From: Clostridiales bacterium
GTDB lineage: Bacteria; Bacillota; Clostridia; Lachnospirales; Lachnospiraceae
DNA length: 64,000 nt
NCBI GenBank assembly: GCA_022770525.1
Contig: JALEHN010000005.1
Coordinates: 1 to 64,000, forward strand
Direction: 5' to 3'
Of the stretch, positions 33,953 through 43,402 are shown in pieces; within the stretch, counting starts at the first letter, position 1; each line of letters starts with the position of its first letter. The translations under genes and the position numbers were made by a program. The notes under the pieces are model-generated. The model saw only the letters and a program-made list of their open reading frames with translations. It had not been told where the DNA came from and did not search any database.

Positions 33953-36199
33953 ATGGCTATAGAAGAACAGATTATCCGGACCGAATATTCGGAAGTGATG
34001 CAAAAATCATACATTGATTATGCGATGAGTGTTATCATTGCAAGGGCACTGCCGGATGTACGGGATGGCTTAAAGCCTGTGCAGCGCCGTACACTTTATG
34101 ATATGTATGAGCTTGGTATCCGTTATGATAAACCTTACAGAAAGTGCGCCCGTATCGTCGGCGATACGATGGGTAAATACCATCCTCACGGTGATTCATC
34201 GATTTATGAAGCACTTGTTGTTATGGCACAGGATTTCAAAAAAGAGATGCCTCTGATTGACGGCCATGGGAATTTCGGCTCCATTGAGGGGGATGGCGCT
34301 GCCGCCATGCGTTATACAGAAGCAAGACTTGAAAAGGTGACGCAGGAGACATTTCTTGCGGATCTTGATAAAGATGTCGTTGATTTTGTGCCGAATTTTG
34401 ATGAAACTGAAAAAGAACCGGCAGTACTTCCGGTGACAATTCCGAATCTTTTAGTCAACGGTTCAGAAGGTATTGCTGTCGGAATGGCTACAAGCATACC
34501 GCCGCACAATCTCGGTGAAGTCATTGATGCGGTAAAGGCGTATATGTCCAATAATAAAATGACAAGTGAGCAGCTGCTTGAGTATATCAAAGGGCCTGAT
34601 TTTCCCACCGGCGGTATTGTTGTCAATAAAGATGAATTAAAGGATATTTATGCCGCAGGGCAGGGGAAAATACGTATCCGCGGCAAGGTCGAGCTTGAAA
34701 AGGGCCATGGCAATGTCAGAGATAAGCTTGTCATCACAGAAATTCCATACACGATGATCGGTGCCAATATCGGAAAGTTCTTAAATGATATTTATGCCCT
34801 TGTTGAGACAAAAAAGACGGCGGATATCGTGGATATTTCCAATCAGTCTTCAAAGGAAGGCATACGCATTGTTCTGGAGCTTCGCAAAAATGCGGATGTT
34901 GAGCAGCTTAAAAACCTGCTTTATAAAAAGACAAGACTTGAAGATACTTTCGGTGTCAATATGCTTGCGGTGGCTGACGGCCGCCCGGAGACACTTGGTC
35001 TTAAAGCCGTGATTGAATATTTTCTTGATTTTCAGTATGAGATAACCACAAGAAAGTACCGGACGCTGCTTAGAAAAGAGCTTGAAAAGAAGGAAATACA
35101 GGAAGGTCTTATCAAAGCATGCGATGTCATTGACCTGATTATCGAAATCCTTCGGGGAAGCCAGAATATCAAACAGGCAAAGGCGTGTCTTGTGGAAGGA
35201 AAAACAGAAGGCATTACATTTAAGACGAAGGCTTCCGAGAAAGCTGCTTCAAAACTTAATTTTACGGAAAAGCAGGCTTCGGCGATTCTTGAGATGCGCC
35301 TTTATAAGTTGATCGGTCTTGAAATCCAGGCACTGATGAAAGAGCATGAAGAAACGATGAAAAACATCGCAGAGTATGAAGATATTCTTGAAAATCACAC
35401 AAGCATGTCAAGGGTTATCCGAAGACATCTTGATTATATTAAGAAAAACTATGCCGTACCCAGAAAGACAGCTATTGAAAATGCCGAGCAGGTCGTACTT
35501 GCGGAAAAGAAGATTGAAGAGATGCCTGTCGTATTTTTGATGGACAGATTCGGATATGCAAGAACGGTAGATATGACAGCTTTTGAAAGAAATAAAGAAG
35601 CGGCATATCAGGAAAATAAATATGTGATTCCTTGTATGAATACCGGAAAAGTATGTATATTTACAAATACGGGCCGGATGCATACGATTCGTGTTCTCGA
35701 TGTTCCTTTTGGGCGGTTCAGGGATAAAGGGACACCGATTGATAATCTGTGTAATTATGACAGCCGTGTGGAATCCATGGTTTATGTTGCATCGCTGGAA
35801 TCATTTATTGATAAAAAGCTTGTTTTCTGCAGCAGTATGGGATACTTAAAGCAGGTGGACGGCAGTGAATTTGACGCTGCAAAACGGACAATTGCGGCAA
35901 CAAAGCTTTTAGACGGCGATGAAGTAACCGCGGTTGAAGTGACAGACCGTATTACAAATCTTGTTCTGCAGACACATCAGGGGTATTTTCTTAAGTTTGC
36001 TATTGATGAGATTCCGGAAAAGAAAAAAGGTGCAGTCGGTGTCAGGGGTATCAAGCTTGGTGAAAAAGACCGGGTAGAAAAGATGTACAGTATGATTTAC
36101 GGCGAGGAGCAGATGATTATTTACAAAGACAAAGAAATGTCTTTAAATAAACTAAAACTTGCAAAGCGTGATACAAAGGGAACAAAAGTCCGGGTGTAA
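33953..36199 (+). CDS. parC: DNA topoisomerase IV subunit A
   Basis: The DNA-cleaving subunit, 748 residues. The catalytic tyrosine is Y121 in AAMRYTEARL. The N-terminal winged-helix region begins YIDYAMSVIIARALPD and the C-terminal third is a short beta-pinwheel. No clear GyrA box is present, and it is shorter than GyrA (about 820-850), supporting ParC. Start follows AGGAGG directly after parE. The last bases of the gene (TCCGGGTGTAA) are repeated 63 bp downstream. Confidence 0.9.
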   Translation: MAIEEQIIRTEYSEVMQKSYIDYAMSVIIARALPDVRDGLKPVQRRTLYDMYELGIRYDKPYRKCARIVGDTMGKYHPHGDSSIYEALVVMAQDFKKEMPLIDGHGNFGSIEGDGAAAMRYTEARLEKVTQETFLADLDKDVVDFVPNFDETEKEPAVLPVTIPNLLVNGSEGIAVGMATSIPPHNLGEVIDAVKAYMSNNKMTSEQLLEYIKGPDFPTGGIVVNKDELKDIYAAGQGKIRIRGKVELEKGHGNVRDKLVITEIPYTMIGANIGKFLNDIYALVETKKTADIVDISNQSSKEGIRIVLELRKNADVEQLKNLLYKKTRLEDTFGVNMLAVADGRPETLGLKAVIEYFLDFQYEITTRKYRTLLRKELEKKEIQEGLIKACDVIDLIIEILRGSQNIKQAKACLVEGKTEGITFKTKASEKAASKLNFTEKQASAILEMRLYKLIGLEIQALMKEHEETMKNIAEYEDILENHTSMSRVIRRHLDYIKKNYAVPRKTAIENAEQVVLAEKKIEEMPVVFLMDRFGYARTVDMTAFERNKEAAYQENKYVIPCMNTGKVCIFTNTGRMHTIRVLDVPFGRFRDKGTPIDNLCNYDSRVESMVYVASLESFIDKKLVFCSSMGYLKQVDGSEFDAAKRTIAATKLLDGDEVTAVEVTDRITNLVLQTHQGYFLKFAIDEIPEKKKGAVGVRGIKLGEKDRVEKMYSMIYGEEQMIIYKDKEMSLNKLKLAKRDTKGTKVRV

Positions 36200-36278
36200 T
36201 CATGCGCTTTGAAAAACTTCAGTCCGGTTGACTTCATACAAGGAAAGAAAATCCGGGTGTAAATATGAATATTGGGGC

Positions 36279-36307
36279 TTGCATTCATGATTGGTTTATG
36301 TTAATCT
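36279..36307 (+). promoter_or_regulatory. Promoter of the tyrS T-box leader
   Basis: TTGCAT (36279-36284), a 17-bp spacer and TAATCT (36302-36307). It places the transcript start at about 36314-36320, immediately before the leader. Confidence 0.7.
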
Positions 36308-36329
36308 AAATGCAGTCAAATACGAAAAC

Positions 36330-36563
36330 ACGTTGAGAAGACTAAGTAGAAGCTTTACACTGCCTACAGAAAGCGGCCGGTTGATGAGAGGCGCAGGAAA
36401 AGAAAAGCTTTGAATACAGCTTTGAGTGCGTCTAACAAACGCCGGCAGCTGCCGTTATACAGCAAAGTCTTGATAGAGACTTAGTAAGTCATATGCAGTG
36501 ATGCATATGAGAATTAAGGTGGTAACGCGAGCTTTCGTCCTTATGGGATGAGAGCTCTTTTTT
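36330..36563 (+). promoter_or_regulatory. Tyrosyl T-box riboswitch
   Basis: The leader begins GTTGAGAAGACTAAGTAG, continues with the stem I element AAAGCGGCCGGTTGATGAGAG, and has a specifier TAC (Tyr) at 36415-36417 in GAATACAGC. The T-box sequence AAGGTGGTAACGCG is at 36516-36529. The overlapping terminator GAGCT...AGCTC with a T run ends at 36563. Uncharged tRNA-Tyr would stabilise the antiterminator and switch on tyrS. Confidence 0.93.
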
Positions 36564-36599
36564 AGTGAAAATTGAGTTTTTAGAAGAAAGGTGAATATG

Positions 36600-37826
36600 A
36601 TGGGAATTTATGAAGAATTACAGGCCAGAGGCCTGATTGCACAGGTTACAGACGAGCCGCTGATCAGAGATTTGGTCAATAACGGGAAGGCAACATTTTA
36701 TATCGGTTTTGACCCGACGGCAGACAGCCTTCACGTCGGACATTTTATGGCTTTATGCCTTATGAAACGTCTTCAGGAAGCGGGCAACAGACCGATTGCA
36801 TTAATCGGCGGCGGCACAGCGATGATCGGTGACCCGTCAGGACGTACGGATATGCGTCAGATGATGACAAAAGAAACCATTGAGCATAACTGCGAATGCT
36901 TTAAAAAACAGATGAGCCGTTTTATTGATTTTTCAGACGGAAAGGCTCTGATGGTTAACAATGCAGACTGGCTGCTCGGACTTAATTATGTCGAAGTGCT
37001 CCGTGAAGTCGGCGCTCATTTCAGTGTTAACAGAATGCTCACAGCTGAGTGCTACAAGCAGAGAATGGAAAAAGGATTAAGCTTCCTTGAATTTAACTAC
37101 ATGATTATGCAGAGCTATGACTTTTATATGCTGTACCAGAAATATGGCTGTAACCTTCAGTTCGGCGGTGATGATCAGTGGAGCAATATGCTTGGCGGTA
37201 CAGAGCTGATCAGACGTAAGCTGGGCAAGGATGCCAGTGCGATGACGATTACACTGCTTCTTAATTCAGAAGGCAAGAAGATGGGTAAGACACAAAAAGG
37301 CGCTGTATGGCTTGATCCGGAAAAGACTTCACCATTTGAATTCTACCAGTACTGGAGAAATGTCGCTGATGCCGATGTTTTGAAATGTCTGCGCATGCTG
37401 ACATTCCTTCCGCTTGAGCAGATTGATGAAATGGATCAGTGGGAAGGCAGTCAGTTAAATAAAGCAAAAGAAATTCTTGCTTATGAACTGACAAAGCTTG
37501 TCCATGGCGAGGAAGAAGCAAAGCAGGCACAGACAGCTGCCAAAGCACTGTTTGCATCAGGCGGCATGGCAGGAAGTATTCCGACAAAAGTTTATCCGAT
37601 GGAAAAACTTGACGAAGGTATTGATATTATCACGCTGCTTGTGGATACGAAACTTGCCCCGACTCGTTCAGAGGCAAGACGTCTGGTACAGCAGGGCGGT
37701 GTTACAGTGAATGATGTGAAAGTTCCTGCATTCGATGCCGTATATGGTTCAAAGGATTTTAATGATAACGGCGTTCTTATGGTTAAAAAAGGCAAAAAAG
37801 GCTTTTATCAGATTAAAGGCGAATAA
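36600..37826 (+). CDS. tyrS: Tyrosyl-tRNA synthetase
   Basis: A class I synthetase (408 residues) attaching tyrosine to tRNA-Tyr. The HIGH-type motif is DSLHVGHF, the KMSKS-type motif is KKMGKTQKG, and an S4 RNA-binding domain ends the protein ([14 protein letters not shown]). GTG 36591, ATG 36597 and ATG 36600 are in frame; the last has the best spacing from AAAGG. Regulation is by the upstream T-box with matching Tyr specifier. Confidence 0.95.
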   Translation: MGIYEELQARGLIAQVTDEPLIRDLVNNGKATFYIGFDPTADSLHVGHFMALCLMKRLQEAGNRPIALIGGGTAMIGDPSGRTDMRQMMTKETIEHNCECFKKQMSRFIDFSDGKALMVNNADWLLGLNYVEVLREVGAHFSVNRMLTAECYKQRMEKGLSFLEFNYMIMQSYDFYMLYQKYGCNLQFGGDDQWSNMLGGTELIRRKLGKDASAMTITLLLNSEGKKMGKTQKGAVWLDPEKTSPFEFYQYWRNVADADVLKCLRMLTFLPLEQIDEMDQWEGSQLNKAKEILAYELTKLVHGEEEAKQAQTAAKALFASGGMAGSIPTKVYPMEKLDEGIDIITLLVDTKLAPTRSEARRLVQQGGVTVNDVKVPAFDAVYGSKDFNDNGVLMVKKGKKGFYQIKGE

Positions 37827-37834
37827 ATTTTTGG

Positions 37835-37869
37835 CGGCAGTTTCTTTAATGAGGAACTGCCGTTTATCT
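37835..37869 (+). terminator. Terminator after tyrS
   Basis: CGGCAGTT and AACTGCCG arms around a loop, followed by a broken T run (TTTATCTTT). The rest of the gap to trkH contains a TATAAT at 37927-37932 that may be a -10 element. Confidence 0.8.
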
Positions 37870-37971
37870 TTATATTATCTTAATACCGATGCCCACAGTT
37901 TAATACCTTCTTAAAATAGAGTATTGTATAATTTTAATATGAACTTTAACTATTTTAAAGGGGCTGAATCA

Positions 37972-39312
37972 ATGATGCAGAATTCTTTGCATAGAAAACG
38001 GCATTTAACGTCATTCCAGATCATCATATTCGGCTTTGCGGCGGTGATATTATTCGGGGCATTGATCTTAATGCTTCCGATAGCTTCCGCTTCCGGTCAG
38101 TTTACGTCTTTTAATAAATCATTATTTACAGCCACTTCGGCTGTATGTGTGACGGGACTTGTACTGGTAGATACAGGAAGCTATTGGTCAGCTTTCGGAC
38201 AAACAGTCATATTAATTCTGATTCAGATCGGCGGCATGGGTGTTGTTACCGTGGCTGCTTCGATTACGATGATTTCCGGAAGAAAAATATCGCTGATGCA
38301 AAGAAGTACGATGCAGGAGGCGCTTGCGGCGCCAAAGGTCGGCGGCATTGTGAGGCTGACAGGGTTTATTATTAAAACGACGTTTGCGGTTGAACTTCTT
38401 GGGGCGCTTATTATGATGCCTGTCTTTTGCCGTGATTACAACTTAAAAGGCGTGTGGATGGCAGTTTTTCATTCAATATCCGCTTTTTGTAATGCAGGTT
38501 TTGACCTGATGGGGACAAAGGGGGCACCGTTTGTTTCTCTGACTTCATATGCCGAAAACCCTGTTATTAATATGACAGTGATGCTTTTAATTATCATCGG
38601 CGGTATCGGTTTTCTGACGTGGGACGATATCAGAAGTAACGGCTTACATATGAAAAAATATCGTATGCAGAGTAAAGTTATCTTTGTTACGACAGCAGTT
38701 CTTCTTGTTCTTCCTGTCTTATATTTTTTCTGCTGTGAATTTAAAAACTTAAATATGGGTCTGAGAATATTTTATTCCCTTTTCCAGACAGTGACACCGA
38801 GAACCGCAGGGTTTAATACGGCGGATCTTACAAAGGTTTCGGGAACAGGGCAGGCTGTATTGATTCTTCTGATGCTGATCGGCGGTTCACCGGGTTCTAC
38901 AGCCGGTGGTATGAAAACGACAACCGTGGCTGTTTTATTTGCCAGCGCTATTTCAGTATTTAAACGTAAAGAAGACACACAATTTTTCGGCCGGAGAGTT
39001 GCGGGAAATGCGATTAAAAATGCATCTACGATACTTTCAATGTATATTATATTGTTTTTCTTTGGAGGACTGATTATCAGTATTGCGGAAGGACTGCCGA
39101 TGGGCGTATGTCTTTTTGAAACAGCTTCGGCTGTCGGTACGGTCGGCTTAAGTCTTGGAATTACACCGGGACTTGGATTAATTTCACAAATTGTGTTAAT
39201 TATTCTGATGTTTTCGGGAAGAGTCGGTGGTCTGACACTGATATATGCGGCACTTTCGGGAACTAGTAAGAATGTTTCAAAAATGCCGCAGGAAAGAATC
39301 ACCGTTGGATAA
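37972..39312 (+). CDS. TrkH/KtrB family potassium uptake membrane subunit
   Basis: A K+ (or Na+-coupled K+) transporter of about 446 residues made of four membrane-pore-membrane units. Pore-loop glycines are seen in SAVCVTGLVLVDTG, SAFCNAGFDLMG, TPRTAGFNTADL and ASAVGTVGLSLG. The upstream frame is open to a TTG at 37924, but ATG 37972 follows AAAGGGG and fits the family's start. The length is KtrB-like. The regulator subunit gene follows directly. Confidence 0.92.
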   Translation: MMQNSLHRKRHLTSFQIIIFGFAAVILFGALILMLPIASASGQFTSFNKSLFTATSAVCVTGLVLVDTGSYWSAFGQTVILILIQIGGMGVVTVAASITMISGRKISLMQRSTMQEALAAPKVGGIVRLTGFIIKTTFAVELLGALIMMPVFCRDYNLKGVWMAVFHSISAFCNAGFDLMGTKGAPFVSLTSYAENPVINMTVMLLIIIGGIGFLTWDDIRSNGLHMKKYRMQSKVIFVTTAVLLVLPVLYFFCCEFKNLNMGLRIFYSLFQTVTPRTAGFNTADLTKVSGTGQAVLILLMLIGGSPGSTAGGMKTTTVAVLFASAISVFKRKEDTQFFGRRVAGNAIKNASTILSMYIILFFFGGLIISIAEGLPMGVCLFETASAVGTVGLSLGITPGLGLISQIVLIILMFSGRVGGLTLIYAALSGTSKNVSKMPQERITVG

Positions 39313-39330
39313 GTGAAAGGAGAAACTGTG

Positions 39331-39978
39331 ATGAAATCGATTTTATTGATCGGTATGGGAAGATTTGGAAAACATATCGCGTTTCAGTTAAACCAGCTGG
39401 GACATCAGGTCATGGCTGTGGATCACAATGAAGACAGGGTTAATGAAATTTTACCTTTTGTAACAAATGCCCAGATCGGTGACAGCACCAATGAAGATTT
39501 TTTAAATTCACTGGGGGTAAATAACTATGATGTATGCATTGTTGCCATCGGCAGTGATTTTCAGAGTTCCCTTGAGACAACATCACTGTTAAAGGAGCTG
39601 GGCGCAAAAACGGTTGTGTCCCGTGCCGCAAGGGATGTCCATGCAAAGTTCCTTCTGCGTAACGGCGCTGATGAAGTCGTCTACCCGGAAAAACAAATTG
39701 CCAAATGGGCGGCCATACGCTACAGCGCGGACCATATTCTTGACTATGTAGAGCTTGATGATACCCATGCAATATTTGAAGTGACCGTACCTAAAGCCTG
39801 GGTCGGAAAGAGCATTGGTCAGATCGATATTCGTAAAAAATATAATATTAACATTATGGCAGTCAAAAAAGACGGTCAGATGAATCTGGCTGTGACGCCG
39901 GATACATTTTTAACAGCCGATAAAACAATGCTTGTGCTTGGTGAATATAAGGCTATTCAAAAATGTTTTCATATTTAA
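39331..39978 (+). CDS. TrkA/KtrA-type potassium channel regulatory subunit
   Basis: A 215-residue cytosolic protein with a Rossmann-type RCK (TrkA-N) domain, nucleotide motif GMGRFGKHIAFQL, and a TrkA-C domain from about residue 140. It forms the ring that gates the membrane subunit in response to ATP/ADP or NAD(H). ATG 39331 follows AAAGGAG; a GTG at 39313 is in frame but less likely. It lies 18 bp after the membrane subunit. Confidence 0.92.
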   Translation: MKSILLIGMGRFGKHIAFQLNQLGHQVMAVDHNEDRVNEILPFVTNAQIGDSTNEDFLNSLGVNNYDVCIVAIGSDFQSSLETTSLLKELGAKTVVSRAARDVHAKFLLRNGADEVVYPEKQIAKWAAIRYSADHILDYVELDDTHAIFEVTVPKAWVGKSIGQIDIRKKYNINIMAVKKDGQMNLAVTPDTFLTADKTMLVLGEYKAIQKCFHI

Positions 39979-40090
39979 GATATCTCTGAAATTATGTAAT
40001 GATTAAATTATGGCTGAAATTCCGGCACATCAGCAGCAATGATGGGATTTTTTTAATCATACAATAATCAGATTTTGGGAGGTGAGCTGC

Positions 40091-40354
40091 ATGGGTGATG
40101 TTTTGCTGCTTATTATTGTATTTGTTTTTTTGGGTTTTGGATTTTTTATCGTTAGTCATATCGGCAGTTTTCTTGAAGAGAATCAGAAGAATATGAAAAA
40201 TGAGCAGATCGAACCTGCCTGTGTGATGCTCACACAAGATCTTGACGATGAAGCAATTGCCGAAGAAGTGCGGAAATTCAGAAAAAAACATAAAGGCGCA
40301 CGGATTATACTGTGCAGCGGCAGTGATGAAAATATGCAGGATAAAAAGGGCTGA
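40091..40354 (+). CDS. Small single-span membrane protein of unknown function
   Basis: An 87-residue protein with one N-terminal transmembrane helix (LLLIIVFVFLGFGFFIV) and a charged cytoplasmic tail. The tail has RKFRKKHKGARIILCSGSDE, in which ARIILCSG resembles a short beta strand. Start ATG follows GGGAGGTGAG. It lies between the K+ uptake genes and the KdpD-like kinase, so a link to potassium signalling is possible. No family is recognised. Confidence 0.7.
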   Translation: MGDVLLLIIVFVFLGFGFFIVSHIGSFLEENQKNMKNEQIEPACVMLTQDLDDEAIAEEVRKFRKKHKGARIILCSGSDENMQDKKG

Positions 40355-40425
40355 CTGGATATATTTTGATATATATGTTAAAATGAGTAACGGTGAACAA
40401 TATCATCAGGAGGATTACAAACACT

Positions 40426-42423
40426 GTGAAAATTACAAAGAACTATCCATTGGGCGATAATGCAGAGAAAGAACATATACTTGCATGTCTGTCACCGGCA
40501 CCTTCCAATGCGAAAATTATCGAAACCGCAGCAAGAATGGCAGCGGCTTTTGACGGTGATTTCACGGCGCTTTATGTGCAGACACCGGAGTTTGCAGTGA
40601 TCAGTGATGCTGATAAAAAGCGGCTTGAGGCACATATAAAGCTGGCTGAGTCCAAAGGCGCAGAGATTACGACCGTGTATGGCGATGATGTCTCTTATCA
40701 GATTGCGGAGTTTGCAAGATTATCTGCGGTGACAAAAATCGTTATCGGCCGAAGCAATACGGCACGAAGACATTTCTGGAATAAACCTGCGCTTACGGAA
40801 AGACTTGCGTCACTGGCACCGAATCTGGATATTCATATTATCCCGGATTCTTCTTCGGAAAGTAAATATCATGTCAATAAAAAATTATTTTCCCATTATC
40901 TGCTGCCGACAGTGAGAGATTTAATGACGACGCTGTTTTTTCTCGCGGCGGCAACGTGTATCGGACAGCTGTTTTTAAACCGCGGATTTACGGAAGCCAA
41001 TATCATCACGGTTTATATTCTTGGCGTGCTTTTAACATCACTGTTTACTAAAAGTCATGCCTGCAGTTTCATCAGTTCACTGGCCAGTGTTTTGATATTT
41101 AACTTTTTTTTCACGGAGCCAAGGCTAACGCTGCATGCTTATGAACCCGGTTATCCGGTGACATTTGCCATTATGCTGATTGCTTCGCTGATTACCGGCT
41201 CGCTGGCGAATAAATTAAAAGATCATGCCAAACAGTCCGCACAGTCGGCGTTTCGGACGAAAGTGCTGTTTGAGACAAACCAGCTTTTGCAAAAGGCTGA
41301 AGATGACAGCGATATCATTAATATCACAGCCAGTCAGCTTTTAAAGCTTCTGGACAGAGATATTACGGTATATCCGGAAACAGACGGGAAACTGAGCAAA
41401 GGGTATCTTTTTGAAACTGATGAAGCAGCAACAGACCGACGGGCATTGGCGGCATTTCATGAAAAGTCAGTGGCTGAGTGGGTTTTTATTCATAATAAAC
41501 GGGCCGGAGCTATGACAGACCAGTTCGGTGATGCCAGATGTCTTTATCTGGCAATCCGTATCAATAATAAAGTGTACGGTGTTGTGGGGATTTACATCGG
41601 CAGTAAGACACTGGATTCCTTTGAATACAGCATGGTGCTTTCCATTCTCGGAGAATGCGCGCTGGCAATAGAAAACAGCCGAAATGCCGCGGCAAAAGAA
41701 AAAGCGGCAGTCCTTGCAAAAAACGAACAGCTGCGGGCCAATCTTTTAAGATCGATTTCCCATGATCTTCGCACACCGTTGACGTCCATTTCGGGAAATG
41801 CTGGAAATCTTCTTTCCAACTATGATAAACTGGACGCTGATACAAGGATGCAGATGTTTACGGATATTTATGATGATTCCATGTGGCTTATCAGTCTTGT
41901 GGAAAATCTGCTTTCTGTCACAAGAATAGAAGAGGGCAGGATGAACCTGAATACGAATGCAGAGCTTATTGATGATGTCATCGAAGAGGCGTTAAAGCAT
42001 ATTGACCGTAAAAGTTCAGAACATCATATTAAGGTTGATATTAAAGATGAACTGATGCTGGCAAAAATGGATGTGAAACTGATTATGCAGGTGATTATTA
42101 ATATTGTCGATAATGCAGTCAAATATACACAAAAAGGCTCGGTCATCACGGTTTCGGCCAGGAAAAAGGAATCTTTGATATATGTTTGTATCTCAGATGA
42201 TGGTCCGGGGATTCCTGACCGTATGAAACCGCAGGTTTTTAAAATGTTTTTTACCGGTGAAAATCAAATAGCGGACAGCAGAAGAAGCCTGGGACTTGGA
42301 CTTTGTCTCTGCCGTTCGATTATCAATGCCCATGGCGGTGAAATTACATTAACGGATAATAAACCCCATGGATGCGTATTTACATTCACATTACCATCTG
42401 AAGAGGTGAAAATTAATGAATAA
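40426..42423 (+). CDS. KdpD-like sensor histidine kinase lacking the N-terminal KdpD domain
   Basis: A membrane sensor kinase of about 665 residues. It starts with a universal-stress-like domain (HILACLSPAPSNAKIIETA, about residues 20-130). Four transmembrane helices of the DUF4118 type (about 155-250), a GAF-like domain, HisKA with phospho-acceptor H446 in SISHDLRTPLTS, and the ATPase domain follow. The roughly 200-residue Walker-containing KdpD sensor domain of the usual 900-residue protein is missing. GTG 40426 is preferred behind CAGGAGG, with the frame open to GTG 40393. kdpFABC is absent; the neighbours are Trk/Ktr genes. Confidence 0.88.
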   Translation: MKITKNYPLGDNAEKEHILACLSPAPSNAKIIETAARMAAAFDGDFTALYVQTPEFAVISDADKKRLEAHIKLAESKGAEITTVYGDDVSYQIAEFARLSAVTKIVIGRSNTARRHFWNKPALTERLASLAPNLDIHIIPDSSSESKYHVNKKLFSHYLLPTVRDLMTTLFFLAAATCIGQLFLNRGFTEANIITVYILGVLLTSLFTKSHACSFISSLASVLIFNFFFTEPRLTLHAYEPGYPVTFAIMLIASLITGSLANKLKDHAKQSAQSAFRTKVLFETNQLLQKAEDDSDIINITASQLLKLLDRDITVYPETDGKLSKGYLFETDEAATDRRALAAFHEKSVAEWVFIHNKRAGAMTDQFGDARCLYLAIRINNKVYGVVGIYIGSKTLDSFEYSMVLSILGECALAIENSRNAAAKEKAAVLAKNEQLRANLLRSISHDLRTPLTSISGNAGNLLSNYDKLDADTRMQMFTDIYDDSMWLISLVENLLSVTRIEEGRMNLNTNAELIDDVIEEALKHIDRKSSEHHIKVDIKDELMLAKMDVKLIMQVIINIVDNAVKYTQKGSVITVSARKKESLIYVCISDDGPGIPDRMKPQVFKMFFTGENQIADSRRSLGLGLCLCRSIINAHGGEITLTDNKPHGCVFTFTLPSEEVKINE

Positions 42424-43108
42424 AACACTGATTCTTGTGGTGGAAGATGATGCGCCTGTCAGTCATCTGATTACAACCACACTGAAAACACATGATTATA
42501 AATATATTGTGGCCGCTGACGGTGAAGGGGCAATTATGCAGGCTTCATCACATAATCCGGATATTGTACTTCTGGATCTTGGACTTCCCGACATTGACGG
42601 TGTGGAAGTCATCAAAAAGATCAGAACATGGTCGAATATGCCGATTATTGTAATCAGCGCCCGAAGTGAAGACACTGATAAAATCGAAGCCCTTGATTCA
42701 GGTGCCGATGATTACCTGACAAAACCATTTTCTGTTGAAGAACTTCTGGCAAGGCTTCGCGTGATTCAAAGGCGTCTGGCCGTCATGAATGCAGATACAG
42801 CGGGTTCGGTCTTTATTAACGGCGCGCTGAAAATTGATTTTGCGGCGGGCTGTGCCTATCTGGGCGAAAAAGAACTGCATCTGACACCAAGTGAATACAA
42901 GCTGCTTTGCCTGATGGCAAAAAATGTCGGTAAAGTGCTGACACACACATACATCACTCAAAAAATATGGGGCACAAGCCGGGAAAACGACGTCGCCTCC
43001 CTTCGGGTATTCATGGCAACACTTCGGAAAAAAATCGAATGTGAACCGGAATCACCTCAGTATATCCAGACACATATCGGTATCGGGTACAGAATGCTGA
43101 AGGTATAG
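42416..43108 (+). CDS. KdpE-like response regulator
   Basis: An OmpR-family regulator of 230 residues. The receiver phospho-acceptor is D54 in LLDLGLPDIDG, with the conserved K in LTKPFSVEEL. A winged-helix DNA-binding domain (from about residue 130) contains LTPSEYKLLCLMAKNVGKVLTH. The ATG overlaps the kinase stop by eight bases. It probably controls the adjacent K+ uptake genes. Confidence 0.92.
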   Translation: MNKTLILVVEDDAPVSHLITTTLKTHDYKYIVAADGEGAIMQASSHNPDIVLLDLGLPDIDGVEVIKKIRTWSNMPIIVISARSEDTDKIEALDSGADDYLTKPFSVEELLARLRVIQRRLAVMNADTAGSVFINGALKIDFAAGCAYLGEKELHLTPSEYKLLCLMAKNVGKVLTHTYITQKIWGTSRENDVASLRVFMATLRKKIECEPESPQYIQTHIGIGYRMLKV

Positions 43109-43169
43109 GAACATAGCTGCCAGCTGACGATGGTCTTATAAAAATATTCAAAAAAATGTAAAAAAGGTA

Positions 43170-43198
43170 TTGCATTATTCTGGAAAGTGTGGTAATAT
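43170..43198 (+). promoter_or_regulatory. Promoter of tRNA-Pro
   Basis: TTGCAT (43170-43175), a 17-bp spacer and TAATAT (43193-43198), 17 bp before the tRNA. Confidence 0.8.
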
Positions 43199-43214
43199 TA
43201 TTTTCGTTGTGAAG

Positions 43215-43288
<74 letters not shown>

Positions 43289-43303
43289 TGATAATAGAAA
43301 AAG

Positions 43304-43349
43304 AAAAGTTTAAATGAGAATAGATGCTATTTTCATTTAAACTTTTTTT
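43304..43349 (+). terminator. Terminator after tRNA-Pro
   Basis: A 14-bp stem (AAAAGTTTAAATGA / TCATTTAAACTTTT) with a loop of 15 bases and a T run, lying 16 bp after the tRNA. Confidence 0.9.
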
Positions 43350-43402
43350 GTTATATGCTAAAAATTATCTATTATTATTGAAAAGCTTGGAGGAGAAAAA
43401 CG

